A DNA stretch of 64,000 nucleotides, from the NCBI GenBank assembly GCA_028274465.1, contig CM051457.1:30415313-30479312 (forward strand), written 5' to 3'. Under the pieces are notes generated by a model. It searched no databases and was not told where the DNA came from. It saw only the letters and a program-made list of their open reading frames with translations. Made by a program: the position numbers and the translations under genes. This document shows, piece after piece, positions 11,154-21,882 of this stretch. This DNA comes from Plantago ovata. Lineage: Eukaryota > Streptophyta > Magnoliopsida > Lamiales > Plantaginaceae. The first letter of the stretch is position 1; each line of letters starts with the position of its first letter.

Positions 11154-13934
11154 CTAAGATTGATTCTGATTTACTCTCAGAAAGTTAACAAATAGATACT
11201 TTGGTCTTGGTTTTTCCTCAAACTCACAAATGCAGATATCATCTTTAGTGATATCATTTTTCCTTAGCATCCTGTTCCATCCTCCTAGGTAGAACGACCT
11301 TGTATCCGTCCATTGTCTGAACCGGGTTGTGAAGATTCGCCCCCTCGGATCAACCACCTTTAGCTTTGATGGGAGGGCTATACTTTTATCCGTCAACACG
11401 GCCTTAGGGAGATACTGCAATAGATGATGTCGACATATATGGTGAGAAAAAGGAGGATATCAAATGTTTGTGTTTCTCAAATAACACACAAACTACAAAA
11501 ACCGTTACAAGGAGAAACTAAAAATCATTAAAAAAATGGCATCGGTTAATGTTTCAAACTTGGTTGGAAAACTTACCAACTCATTCATCCTTTTCGCACC
11601 AAATTTTTTCACCATATAAACAACCCCCTCCTTAGGCCTGGGAATCCAACTTTTTGCAGCGAAAATATCCTCGCCCTGCCAAGGAGTATTTGTTCTCGTT
11701 CGCTTTTTTATGTTGTTATCTGAACCATATTATAGCATAACGTTTAAAAATACCGTGATGAAAGTATTTGAAATTAGACGAATAAAACAATTACTACTTA
11801 ATACTCCCTTCATAAACTTCTCACTTCTTTTGAGGGCATAATTTTTAGGGAAAATTGATATAAGCGGGGTATTATTTGAACAAAGAATGAAAAACGTATT
11901 GTGAGTGCGGTATTGGTATTGTTGTTTGGATAAAGAACTATACAACTATAGTGTGTGATGTGTTATTTAGTAAATAATTAATAAAGAATAGTAAATGAGG
12001 TGGTAATTTGTAAATATAGTTGTATGGTGGGGTAATGATATACTCCCTCCCTCCCAGAGCAGTTGCACCATTTGCTTTTGGACACAGAAAATAAGGAGAA
12101 GATTTAAATACTGAGTTATATTGATAGTGGGTGTTGCTTTTACTTTATGGAGGATTTGTGGCCACAAAAATGTGTTGATGGAATATAAAATTATTATAAC
12201 CATATCCAAATATGGCAAATAAATGAAATGGTGCAAATTGCTTTTGGACACAGAAAATAAGGAGAAGATTTAAATACTGAGTTATATTGATAGTGGGTGT
12301 TGCTTTTACTTTATGGAAGATTTGTGGCCACAAAAATGTGTTGATGGAATATAAAATTATTATAACCATATCCAAATATGGCAAATAAATGAAATGGTGC
12401 AACTCTAACGGGACGCCCAAAATGGCAAAATGGTGCAACTGTTCTGGGACGGAGAGAGTAAGTATATAACATATATTTTTTTTTTTCAAATGAGAAGTTT
12501 TTTAGAACACCCAAAATAGAAAAATGAAAATCTTTAGGGGGAGTGGAGTGCATCGTGGAGGGAGTAACTTTTATAAATTACAAAATAAGAAATAATGAAT
12601 TAGAGTGTACCAGCTGTAACATTTTGAGCTATCTCACTGATCTCACTAGCCATGTTATCCTCAACTCCTTTTTCATTGCAGATGGAGAATCCGACTGGTC
12701 TCTTTCGTTTGTCAGTGTTATCTGAATCATGTAATAGCATAACACTTACAAAAAACTATGATGAAATTATTTGCTATAAAAAATAAATAGCAAACAATAA
12801 CTTTTATAAATTACAAAAATAAGAAACAATGAAGTAGAGTGTACCAGCTATAACATTTGGCGCTATCTCACCGGCCATGTGATCCTCGACTCCTTTTTTA
12901 TCGCATAGCGAGAATCCTACTGGTCTCCTTCGTTTTTTACCGTTATCTGAAGTACAAAATAGTGTGAAGAAATTATTTGCTATTAGAAGAACAAAAAACA
13001 AAGAAAAAAAAAAGCCTTAAGAACTTTTATATTGTAAGAATAGGAAACAATGAAGTAAAGTATACCGGCTATAACAATTGGTGCTATCTCACTGGCCATG
13101 CGATTCTCAACTCTTTTTTTCTTGCATATTGACGACTGTAGGTCCACTTCAAACAAATCCTCGCGCGTATGCCGAAGCTTTAATATGTCCTTGTTGACAA
13201 GGGCATTGTCTTTTACAAAATCCTCCCAGCCGTCCAAAAACCACCAAGTACCCTTAAGTTTTCTGGTATCTACTTGCCAAGTAGTACAATCGCCTATTTT
13301 CCGTAGGGTGACCTTTTTGGGTAAAGCGAATTCGTAAAGTGGCGGAAGCTTCTATTTACATAAAAAGAAAAAAAAATTAGTTGTATAAAAAGATAATTTA
13401 TATTCATAAAAAGATAATTTATATTCAGAATGTTACGAAAAATGCACAGTGAACACACTGGATAAACATCACTAATGGTTATTTTATCAAAAAGTACTCA
13501 AATATTCAATTTCTATCACATAAGATGTTCAACTATTCATGTAAAGGTCCTTACTTTTTAAAATTTTTTATCACAAAAACTACTTGGCCGCAATATTTCA
13601 CCAGATCTTGTTGGAAAGTGTTCAAATATTAATATTTTATTGTGTTTAATTATAAATTTAATCAAACATAATTTAATTTAACATAGGAAGCCCTTCCATT
13701 TGGTTTTATCAATTTTTACGTGGGGCTAACGTCAGTTCAGCTAACATCAACTCACTATTTTAAGCAACATCTATCTATAGCAAATATTAAATTAAAAAGA
13801 AAAAAAACCGCAACAATCAGATCTCATTGTAAATAATTGAAATCAGGTCGAGTGTTGGAGAGATATCATACCAGTTCGGTTGTACATGTATCAACATCGA
13901 AGAACACATAGAACTCTAGGCGGCTAGGTTCCAT
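11154..13934 (-). CDS. Two-domain B3 (REM-like) transcription factor with duplicated exons
   Basis: Six coding exons can be joined with intact GT-AG sites and consistent phases: 13934-13872, 13351-13066, 12946-12845, 12721-12611, 11719-11577, 11414-11154. The product is about 321 residues. The first B3 domain spans exons 1-2 (LEFYVFFDV, ELKLPPLYEF, TTWQVDTRKLKGTWWFLDGW, DILKLRHTREDLFEV). The second spans exons 5-6 (KKFGAKRMNEL, LPSKLKVVDPRGR, YLGGWNRMLRKNDI, DICICEFEE). B3 domains bind DNA, and REM members often act in flowers or meristems, though most are uncharacterised. The linker is made of the tail of exon 2 plus exons 3 and 4. All are copies of one unit (RRPVGFSLCDKKGVEDHMAG in exon 3). 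The start at 13934 is chosen because B3 homology begins at once. A leader exon ending at 14227, with an upstream ATG (MKVVTQ), is possible. Confidence 0.8.
12041..12460. mobile_element. Stowaway-like (Tc1/mariner) MITE with internal tandem duplication, in a B3 intron
   Basis: Begins TACTCCCTCCCTCCCAGAGC and ends CTGGGACGGAGAGAGTA, the classic inverted ends with a TA target duplication. Inside, a unit of about 180 bp (starting GCTTTTGGACACAGAAAATA) occurs twice in tandem with near-identity. It lies in the intron between B3 exons 4 and 5. No coding capacity. Confidence 0.8.
12560..13140 (-). repeat. Tandem exon-intron duplication inside the B3 gene
   Basis: Three units each contain the same 100-111-bp exon plus the start of the following intron (a TTTATAAATTACAAAA-like stretch on the plus strand). 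The exons lie at 13140-13066 (fused to the end of exon 2), 12946-12845 and 12721-12611. The separate exons are phase 1-1 and multiples of three, so each can be included or skipped without shifting frame. The 5' flank of exon 5 (11719 upward) shares the same acceptor-side sequence. Confidence 0.8.
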
Positions 13935-14292
13935 GATGCTGATGCGAAAAAGTACCAAGTTTCAAAATAAGAACGAATTGAGATGTAGAATGTAAATCTG
14001 CGCACATAGGATAAATTAGCAGTCAAACCGTAACAAGAACAAAAAATGGGCGATTCAATGACGACGATGAGAAAAATTCCCAATTTCAATACATGTAGGA
14101 TTGGGGATTTAAGAAGTAATTCGTATATATGGTGATATATAAATGGATAACCAAACCTTAACAATTAAGAATATTATTGAACTTCACATTAAGATATCAG
14201 GGAGAAAGAGAGGAGAAGAAGAAGACCTGTGTTACGACTTTCATATGTTTCTTCCCGTCTGCGAAATGTGGCGTGATGGTTTTTAGCAAACC

Positions 14293-14299
14293 TTTTATA
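14293..14299 (-). promoter_or_regulatory. Probable TATA box of the B3 gene
   Basis: On the minus strand this reads TATAAAA within GTATAAAAGG. It lies about 65 bases before a good splice donor (ACACAG/GTCTTC, exon end 14227), which suits a short leader exon. Confidence 0.4.
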
Positions 14300-14406
14300 C
14301 ACGAAAGAAAATCATGACCTAGGGTTTTGCGGCCCAATTCCAATGTTTGATAAGGCCAGTTGTATGTATGACCCAATAAAGATTGGTACATCATGGGCCA
14401 CACAAG

Positions 14407-14556
<150 letters not shown>

Positions 14557-14764
14557 ACTACTTTCTTACGTGTGAAATGTGTGCTGATTTATTTAAGTAC
14601 GACTTTTATGACCCATATGCCATGGTCCCACGTCCCGCAAGTTGATAGTAGTCTCAAATAATAGAAGATTCAAGCCCCATGTAAATACATCTTTATAGCG
14701 GTAGTTTTAAAGTGTATAAAAAAGTAGAGTGAACATACATTATATATAAATTATATAGCCGTTA

Positions 14765-15640
14765 CATGTGACTAATCATGACCAACTTTGACACTTTATT
14801 TTTTCCAACACTTTCCATTTGGTCCAATCAACCCGATTGTAAATTAGATCATTCACCGCCTTCCATAACATTCAAATAGTGCAAAACCAAAGTAATTGCC
14901 AACTCACTCTATCATCTCCCTTTCCCCATTTGGTAAGATTTTCCACACTTTCCTCCACGTTTGAATCCTTTACCTTTGGCAAATGTAGCCAAGCAAACAA
15001 GGCCTCCCACACTTGTAACGCAAAATGGCAAGAACCAAAAATGTGCCACGAGCTTTGAACTTCTCCTCCACACCGATTACAAATCGCATCATCATTAGTA
15101 AAGAAAAACACCCTTTTTTTAGATCTAATTTGGATGGAATTTTATGTTGGACTAATTTCCATACAGTTATACAAAGATATACTCACTTTTAAGGGTACCA
15201 ACTTATTACAAACCACCTTTGTCCACCTCCTCAACGGATTCGGCCCCACTTGTGCATTGGCCACCACATAACCCTCCCTAGTCGAGTAACAATACGACTT
15301 GCCTCCTAGACTTCCGAATGTGCCTTGTAGGAAGGGAGCCACCTTAGCTTGAATCTCACTAACTAGACTCAAGTCCCTTCCCCTAAGGTTCCTCAACCAA
15401 CTCCACTCAAACACCAAACCTTGATCAACCCTTGTCACGCTGTCACACACCTTTGTCTCCCTATTTGTTTCAAACCTAAAGAGTCTTGGAAACTCATCCT
15501 CTAAACAATTATCCCAACCACACCATTTTTCATCCCAAAACAAGGTGTTCCTCCCATTTCCCACCTTCTTTAGAACATTAATTTTGAACCACTCTTTAGA
15601 GGCCAAAACCTTACTTGAGTGAACTCAATCTCCTTACATA
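14765..15640 (-). pseudogene. LINE relic: C-terminal zf-RVT region of a non-LTR retrotransposon
   Basis: The minus strand encodes a typical LINE pol tail: ASKEWFKINVLKKVGNGRNT, LFWDEKWCG, then a domain with DAICNRCGGEVQSSWHIFGS and CHFALQVWEALF. This is the reverse-transcriptase zinc-binding region. A stop lies at 15139-15141, and the homologous text (VQHKIPSKLDLKK) continues in another frame there before returning, so there are at least two frameshifts. After a stop near 14869 it reads on (LWKAVNDLIYNRVDWTKW) to about 14770. The endonuclease and RT core are absent. No poly-A or target duplication was seen. Confidence 0.8.
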
Positions 15641-16319
15641 TTAACCCAAACAATAATTGATTTTCTAGTTAATAATATTCGGTATAGAGCATTCTTGCCA
15701 TTTTTTGCAAGTCTCTTATTTGTATGAGCGCACGTGATGAATCGATATTTTATCAACAAATCTGGTCTTTTTTACCTCTTTTTGTGTGGTTCTTTAGTTT
15801 ATATATCTTCATTCCTTGTGCGTTTTATAGTACTCTTTTTGTGTTTTTTGTCTCATTTTGTAGAAAATTAGGAAGATGCATGAATCGAAGCATGTTGCGC
15901 TCTTTTGGCTCATGTTATGACGTACTCCGGTATTTGCGTTGAATTTCTAGAAGAATTCATGAAGACCTTAGAGCAAGAATATCGAGTTTCGAAGTCAAGA
16001 TTGTAATTAAAAAGAAAATATAGTCAACTTTGTCTTTTCTCACTGCTGCGAGAGGCCGCGGTGCAAAGCTACGAGTCATTGGGGCTTTAAGCTTGCGCAA
16101 AATGAAATTAAAGAAGAGTAAGTATAGTAAAATGGTGGATTTTCCTATACATAAGGAAAGGTTCGTTTTCATCTTAACAAACCGAAAAATCGCGGGCAGG
16201 ACATTCAAAATCCGGTCAGTTTATTTTTTCATATATAACAGAAAAAACCAGAGAAAATCTTTTTGTCTCTATCTTCATAATCGATCTCCAGTCGACCAGA
16301 ATCAGCAATCAATCTCTAG
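15641..16319. other. Intergenic, no gene seen
   Basis: No conserved frame. The open frame 16030-16509 runs into the CAT satellite and a TRIM LTR, so it is not a gene. Confidence 0.35.
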
Positions 16320-17165
16320 TGGACATCATCATCTCCATCACCATCGACCTCCGTCATCGATCGATCTCCATCATCATCTGCATCATCATCGACCTCTCAT
16401 CATCATCGGTCTTGTAATGCTCCGCATCCCACATCGCTTAAGAGTGATTGGAATAAAGGGTATATATGTTAGACCACCACTCTCATATGGTATGAGGCCT
16501 TTTGGGTGATTCCAAAAGCAAATCCATGCGGGCTCAGGCCCAAAGCGGACAATATCATACTGTTGAGACGTGTGTGGTCCGTCCGGGAGTAACCATGCCG
16601 GACGGATTGGTCGGGTTGTTACAAATGGTATCAGAGCCTAGACCAACCCAAAAGCCCGCACCGGGTGGACGGTTGGTAAAGGTTATTGTCGTTTGTCACC
16701 CCCACCACTTAAGGTGCTCGACGAGGACGTCGAAGCTTTAAGGGGAGTAGTTTGTAATACCCGCATCCCACATCGCTTAAGGGTGAGTGGAATAAAGCGT
16801 ATATATGTTAGACCACCACTCTCACATGGTATGAGGCCTTTTGGGTGATTCCAAAAACAAATTCGTGCGGGCTCAGGCCCAAAACGGACAATATCATACT
16901 GTTGAGACGTGTGTGGGTCCGTCCAGGAATAACCACGCCGGCCGGATTGGTCGGGTCGTTACAGATCTCCATCATCATCCGGTCGACATCATCATCTCCA
17001 CCGCCATACGCATCACCATCGACCTCTCATCATCATGGATATCCATCATCATCTCCATCGTCATACGCATCACCATCGACCTTTCATCATCATGGATCTC
17101 CATCATCATCCAGTCGACATCATCATCTGAGCTCATCATCATCCACTCAACATCATCGATTATCA
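16320..17165. repeat. CAT/ATC-rich degenerate satellite, split by a TRIM
   Basis: Repeating phrases such as CATCATCATC, CACCATCGACCT and GGATCTCCATCATCATC recur with a loose period of 20-60 bp on both sides of the TRIM at 16413-16963. Frames read as His/Ser/Ile-rich peptides on any strand and are not credible proteins. Confidence 0.8.
16413..16963 (+). mobile_element. Single TRIM element with two LTRs (same family as 7280-8607)
   Basis: Two LTRs of 211 bp (16413-16623 and 16753-16963) flank a 129-bp internal region. The internal region begins AATGGTATCAGAGCC (tRNA-Met primer site) and ends in a polypurine tract. LTRs start TGTAAT and end TTACA. The flanking 5-mers are GGTCT and GATCT, a 4-of-5 target duplication. 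It is whole in TRIM terms and non-coding. High LTR similarity implies a fairly recent insertion into the CAT satellite. Confidence 0.92.
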
Positions 17166-17726
17166 GAGATCACACTGAGCAGGATTCACTTTTATGGTAA
17201 GTCAATATACAGTATACTGTTTTTCATACAGATCTCGTTGCTTGTTAATTTTGCTTGTGATGTAATTGTTACTGTTCCTGGAGAATACTATCTTGTTTAG
17301 ATATATGAACACTTATATGGTTGAGTGGCTTTTGTGCGTTTTCTTATGCGTATTTGTCGTATTATGAACACATAGTAGTGGCTTGTTTATCCGTTGTGTC
17401 CTGATCTGGTTCTGTATATGCATTAGGATATGCTTTGATGATGAGAATTGAGATGATGATAGATTGAGTGATGAGAATTGAGATGATGATGGATTGTAGT
17501 TTTGATGATGACAGATAGAGTGTCGACTTTGTGCAAAGTTGTAGTTTTAAGTTGCATTGATATCGTATTTTAGCTCATTCTGCATTTTAGTTAGTAGTGC
17601 ATGGACTTAAAGTTTTAAAGCTTTGGTGTTATGGTTTTAGCATTTGGTCTTATTGTTTTAAGAGCAGTATTTATTTATTATAATTTATTTTATGTAGCAT
17701 GATTCTGATTAGATTCTGATTGTTAC

Positions 17727-17866
17727 CGATGAGGTCTAGCTCAATTGGTTAGACTGAGGTGTCATGACACTAGAGGTCATAGGTTCAATTCTCAACAAGT
17801 GCGGGATTATTTATAATTTATTACTACCTTTGTAATATTACTTATTAAAAAAAATATTTAAAAAAA
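17727..17866 (+). mobile_element. tRNA-derived SINE with 18-bp target-site duplication
   Basis: About 140 bp, starting CGATGAGGTCTAGCTCAATT. It has an RNA polymerase III A box (TAGCTCAATTGGTTAGA) and B box (GGTTCAATTCTC), and ends in an A-rich tail. A perfect 18-bp direct repeat, TTAGATTCTGATTGTTAC, flanks it (17709-17726 and 17867-17884), which is the mark of LINE-driven insertion. Confidence 0.9.
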
Positions 17867-17913
17867 TTAGATTCTGATTGTTACAGTTTTCTAAGTTCAC
17901 CTATTATAATTTT

Positions 17914-18108
17914 CATCTGTCTTTTTAGATTGTTTAAGTATTCCATTTTAATCCGTTTCTTTAGATTGTTTACGTTTCTTTTTTCCAAACATTTATCTCA
18001 CAACTTTATTGTGGGTCATGCCACTAACTCAAACACCACACACATTATACCAACCTCCTTAAAAACCGCTCCAAAAGCAAACGTAAACAATAAAAAAAAG
18101 GATGAGTA
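17914..18108. mobile_element. MITE copy B (same family as 9223-9409)
   Basis: Starts CATCTGTCTTTTTAGATTG and ends CGTAAACAATAAAAAAAAGG. The two ends are inverted copies. The interior shares ACTTTATTGTGGGTC and CAACCTCCTT with the 9.3-kb copy. No coding capacity. Confidence 0.6.
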
Positions 18109-18284
18109 TAATCTTAATAATCTTTAAAAGTACAAGTTATGGTTCTACTTTCACTTGTTATAGTTTTAATACCTTATGTTACGGGTTTAATATACTATAA
18201 TCTTCATAATCTTTAAAACTACAAGTTATGGTTCTAATAAACTTTGTTATGGTTTTAGCACCACGTATTATAGTTTAAGAACAC

Positions 18285-18549
18285 TACTCCCTCCCATTTT
18301 AATAAGTGTCGTTATAGAGATTTCACAAATATTAAGAAATTAATCATTTCCCCTATTAATAGGTCTAAAAAGTTACTTTCAAACCTATTTATAGTTAATT
18401 AATTTTCAAATAGTTTGACATAGTCAACCTTATTAATAGTAAAATACCTAATAATAGCATAGGTAATCATTATACTTTTTTCAAAACGACACTTACTTTA
18501 CAAATTTTGAAAATTCTAAAACCACACTTATTTAAAAGTGGAGGGAGTA
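18285..18549. mobile_element. Stowaway-like MITE
   Basis: Begins TACTCCCTCCCATTTTAATA and ends TTAAAAGTGGAGGGAGTA. These are good inverted ends, including the TA target. 265 bp, non-coding. Confidence 0.8.
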
Positions 18550-19570
18550 GTTTATTGTAATTTAGTTTATGTAGCATATTTTGGTTGTTACATGTTTTAA
18601 GGCATAAGCTATTGTTCTAAATTCACTTGTTATACTTTTTATACTTTTAAAATACTATATTCTTCTTAATCTTTAAAGTCACAAGGTATAATTCTAAGAA
18701 CCATTGTTATGGTTTTAACACCTCGTGTTATAGGTTTAATAGTAGTTGTTGTAATTTAGTTTATGTAGCATAATTCTGATTGTTACAGTATTTAATGTCA
18801 TAAGTTATGGTTTTCAGTTCACTTCTTGTAGTTTTAAGGCCTCATTTTACAGTTTTAATATACCATAATCTTTGTGCTTTGCTTTAATTTGTGTGATAGG
18901 TCTCAAAGGTGTCCTTGCAGTATTGAAGCAATAAAAGGAAGGAAGTCGAAATTCACCAACAAGTTTAAATTGAGACACTTAGATGATTAAATGTTTCAAT
19001 ATTGTAATGAGTGAATGTTTTAAGAAGTTTATTTTAAAATAGTTCATTGATGTATTATTGACATCTGTGAAATTTTTAGACTTGCTTAAGTGTGGTTTAA
19101 TGATATTTGTGAACGATTTTAGATTGTCACTTAGAACTATAACAAATCATCTTAACTTAGTTCGTTAAAACCATCATATATCATATCTAAAATATTAACA
19201 AAAGATGTAAAAAAATGTAATTGAGACATACAATATGATACATTAAAACCACAACATAATCTCTTAAAATTATAACAAAATCCCTTAAAACCACAACGTA
19301 ACTTTCAATGCAAAAAATTTAAAACTATAAGATAATCTCTTAAATTCATAACTTAAGTGGTATGTCGGGCCGGTCAGACCTGTTAGTATGGACTTTCCAT
19401 TAGTTTAGGAAAATCCAACCTTTACTAAGACTTTGACATTAAATAAAGGTTAAACCTCACAAAACCTAATAGTATAATTCTCCTCTACACATTGAAGTCT
19501 CGGCAACACTAATTACCATTCTCATTTTGAGCACTTTATTTGCACATGAGTTTATTATATAATCATACTG

Positions 19571-19700
19571 TTTTTTTTTTTTTTAAACAACAAATTTTAA
19601 CAAATTTTATTAATAAGAATAACAAAGTACAAACATACATAAAGTGCATAAGGGATGCACGCCAAAGAAAAGCTCAAACCGATAGACTTAACCCAAAACC
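19571..19700 (-). mobile_element. Probable LINE 3' tail
   Basis: A T-run followed by AAATTTTATTAATAAGAATA and a 'GCATAAGGGATGCAC' block. Read on the minus strand this is a 3' UTR ending in poly-A. A similar arrangement occurs at 46318 and 62136. Family unproven. Confidence 0.4.
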
Positions 19701-19984
19701 AAGAGAATCATAAAAGCATGTTCGAACCACCACTCCGTTATGACCGTTCCACAACTTGACCACCCCTTTCGTGTATCTAGCATGTAGAATTATCAATATG
19801 ATGAATTAAACAATATAATTTGAGTGGGCTGGCAAAGTGTTATTACTGATTCTATTCACTTGATTAATTTGACCCATGTATTAGATGTTCGTTCTTTCTT
19901 AAGAATATGCGAGTGAACTCATTGTTTATGTGTTTTTAAGGTAAATATTACAACTAATCCTACACTAATGCTATATAAATTTCC

Positions 19985-20103
19985 TAACCCACCTTATTTC
20001 TCTATACCTAAGCAAAACTTATAACTCCGCCACCATCGGAGATCGATCCCCACCTCTCTTTCACTAACCCAACTCCTTACCGCTACACCACCTTATGACT
20101 TCG
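19985..20103 (-). mobile_element. SINE-like sequence
   Basis: On the minus strand it begins GGTGGTGTAGCGGTAAGGAG, resembling a pol III A box, followed about 30 bases on by GGGGATCGATCTCC, resembling a B box. The first 30 bases recur on the plus strand near 62310. No clear target duplication. Confidence 0.5.
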
Positions 20104-20164
20104 AACTCATTGTTTATGTAGTAGCCTTGATCTATATTTTCAGCTTTAACATAACGAATTAATG

Positions 20165-20625
20165 AAACTACCTTTAGACTCGGGGCTAAACTTCCAGGCC
20201 CGGACAAGATGCATTCTTCGTTGAAAATTCATATCCAAGTCATAAAGGACATGAAATGGTGAAGCCCCGCAGTACACATGCTAAGATCTCATAGAAAGAT
20301 AATCCTCTACAAGCAACACAAGTTGATAGCATTGACAATTCCAGAATAGCACCGGAAGCCGGGATGCATCATATGGTTGAACAAGTTGGAGTTCGTGAAA
20401 ATATATGATACATATCGGAAGATCTGAAAAACTACTTGCGTAAAAAAAGAACATTTCCAATGAAAGTCGGTGATGATGCAGGAAGGCTACTCAACTATTT
20501 TCCGCTCAAGCAATCAAAGGATCCAAACTTTGTAAACGCCATCCAACTTGATTACCGATATATTTTGGGCTGATGGACAAATGAGGACTGATTATGCGCA
20601 CTTGGTGTAGCCAGAGCATTTTCAC
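20165..20625 (+). pseudogene. Decayed FAR1/FHY3-related fragment
   Basis: Short peptides in successive frames match FAR1-family order: QARTRCILR, GHEMVKPRSTHMLRSHRKI, DNSRIAPEAGMHHMVEQVG, MKVGDDAGRLLNYFPLKQSK, DPNFVNAIQLD, IFWADGQMRTDYAHLG. These cover the end of the FAR1 DNA-binding domain and the start of the MULE-type transposase-like domain. At least three frame changes and several stops separate them, so it is not functional. FAR1/FHY3 proteins are phytochrome-A signalling factors derived from Mutator-like transposases. Whether this is a dead FRS gene or a MULE relic cannot be told. The rest of the transposase region is missing. Confidence 0.75.
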
Positions 20626-21194
20626 TAATACTAGAGAAAATTTGCTCCTTCTCTCCATTGTACCCTCAAGCAAAGTTTAGCATGTTACTCCATTACGCTT
20701 TTCTTTTCTTAGCAACTTTTTTTTTTTTTTTGCCTTCTATATCAAATGGAAATGTCAAGTAACAGATACAAGCTTTCCACTTACTGCATATGCTAGTTGG
20801 TAAGCGGTAACCATGGGATTCGGAAGCATTGCATGATTTAAATTGCAGCTAAAATACAATTACTGGTCGAGTAGAAGAAGGTGCAACTTGAATCTGCAAT
20901 TGACTCGAGTCGATCAACTATAGTTGCAGAGAGTTCAGTTATCAGGGGCATAGCTCTCAACTGTACCTGAGTTGAGTAATTGAGTTTCAAGTACAGCAGG
21001 GGGCACAATCACATAAGAGAAAAACAGAAAAGTTAAGAGTGGCATTAGAAAAAAGAAAATGTGTGGTTATATTGACCAGCCATATTTAGCAGTAATGGCT
21101 CCAAAAGACACGGAGATTTCAATGGACAACACTGGTAAACTTAGCCAAAATAAGCAGCAGCCACTCCCTTCAGGTGGTCTACAAACAACAGTAA

Positions 21195-21251
<57 letters not shown>

Positions 21252-21882
21252 TTTCTTTTTTTTTCCTTTTTTTTTTTTTGAGGAAAAAAAAAAGAAGAAA
21301 AAGACACTTGCCTCCCAGAATGCTGGAAAAAATTTACTCCCATTGATTGGGGGTTTTTTCCATGCATTTCATTTTTTCTGGAGAAAGCTGCAGATTTTGG
21401 ATCCTGAATTATACAGAAGGACCAAGATTTGCATTTGAATTCAGAAAAGGAAAAGAAACAAGACATTGCCTTTTTGCTCTTTCTTCTCCCCATATTCTTG
21501 CAGAATACCTGTTCTTGTTGCAGGCTATCCGGATTCGGGTCCTGCTGAATTTCTTTAGGGTTCATAGCGACCCTTGAAAGATTCAGCAAACCCTCTATGT
21601 GCATGTGCCTCAACCTGTTTGCTTCCTAGAAAAGAACAATAATAAGGTTCGGCATCGAGGATTTCTCGAGCAGGTTTGTTTTATCCGTACGTGTTTCTTT
21701 ATGTTTTTCCCTGATGCATTAGACAGATCCATTTGTCAAACAAAATTTAGGTTAACAAATAAAATTTGACATCATTTGTTGAGATTGTCAAAGACAGATC
21801 CATGCTTAAGATGCATGTATTTTTGTTTGGTTATCTAAAACTTGGTATCGACAACAGGTGAGGCTTTCTACGAAGAAGCCGG
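20626..21882. other. Upstream region and leader of the MLKL-like gene
   Basis: No gene recognised. It includes poly-T and AAT repeats and a likely 5' UTR with an intron (donor near 21673, acceptor GACAACAG near 21858) shortly before the ATG at 21883. Confidence 0.4.
21195..21250. repeat. (AAT)n microsatellite
   Basis: About 18 AAT units followed by T-rich and A-rich runs, in the promoter or leader of the pseudokinase gene. Confidence 0.95.

Larger units (their letters stand above)
17500..19370. other. AT-rich region with inverted recurring motif, possible DNA transposon
   Basis: The left half repeatedly contains variants of GTTATGGTTTTAA, the right half (19200-19350) the inverse TTAAAACCACAAC. 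Also repeated are TTTATGTAGCAT plus TTCTGATTGTTAC (near 17690, 18560 and 18765). Opposed subterminal repeats suit a non-autonomous DNA transposon, but no termini or target duplication were found. A SINE and two MITEs sit inside it. No gene. Confidence 0.3.

Noticed and set aside
16030-17300. His/Ser-rich open frames and a CRISPR-like look of regular CAT phrases
   Set aside because: A degenerate CAT satellite and a TRIM in a plant genome. No constant repeat with unique spacers of fixed size.
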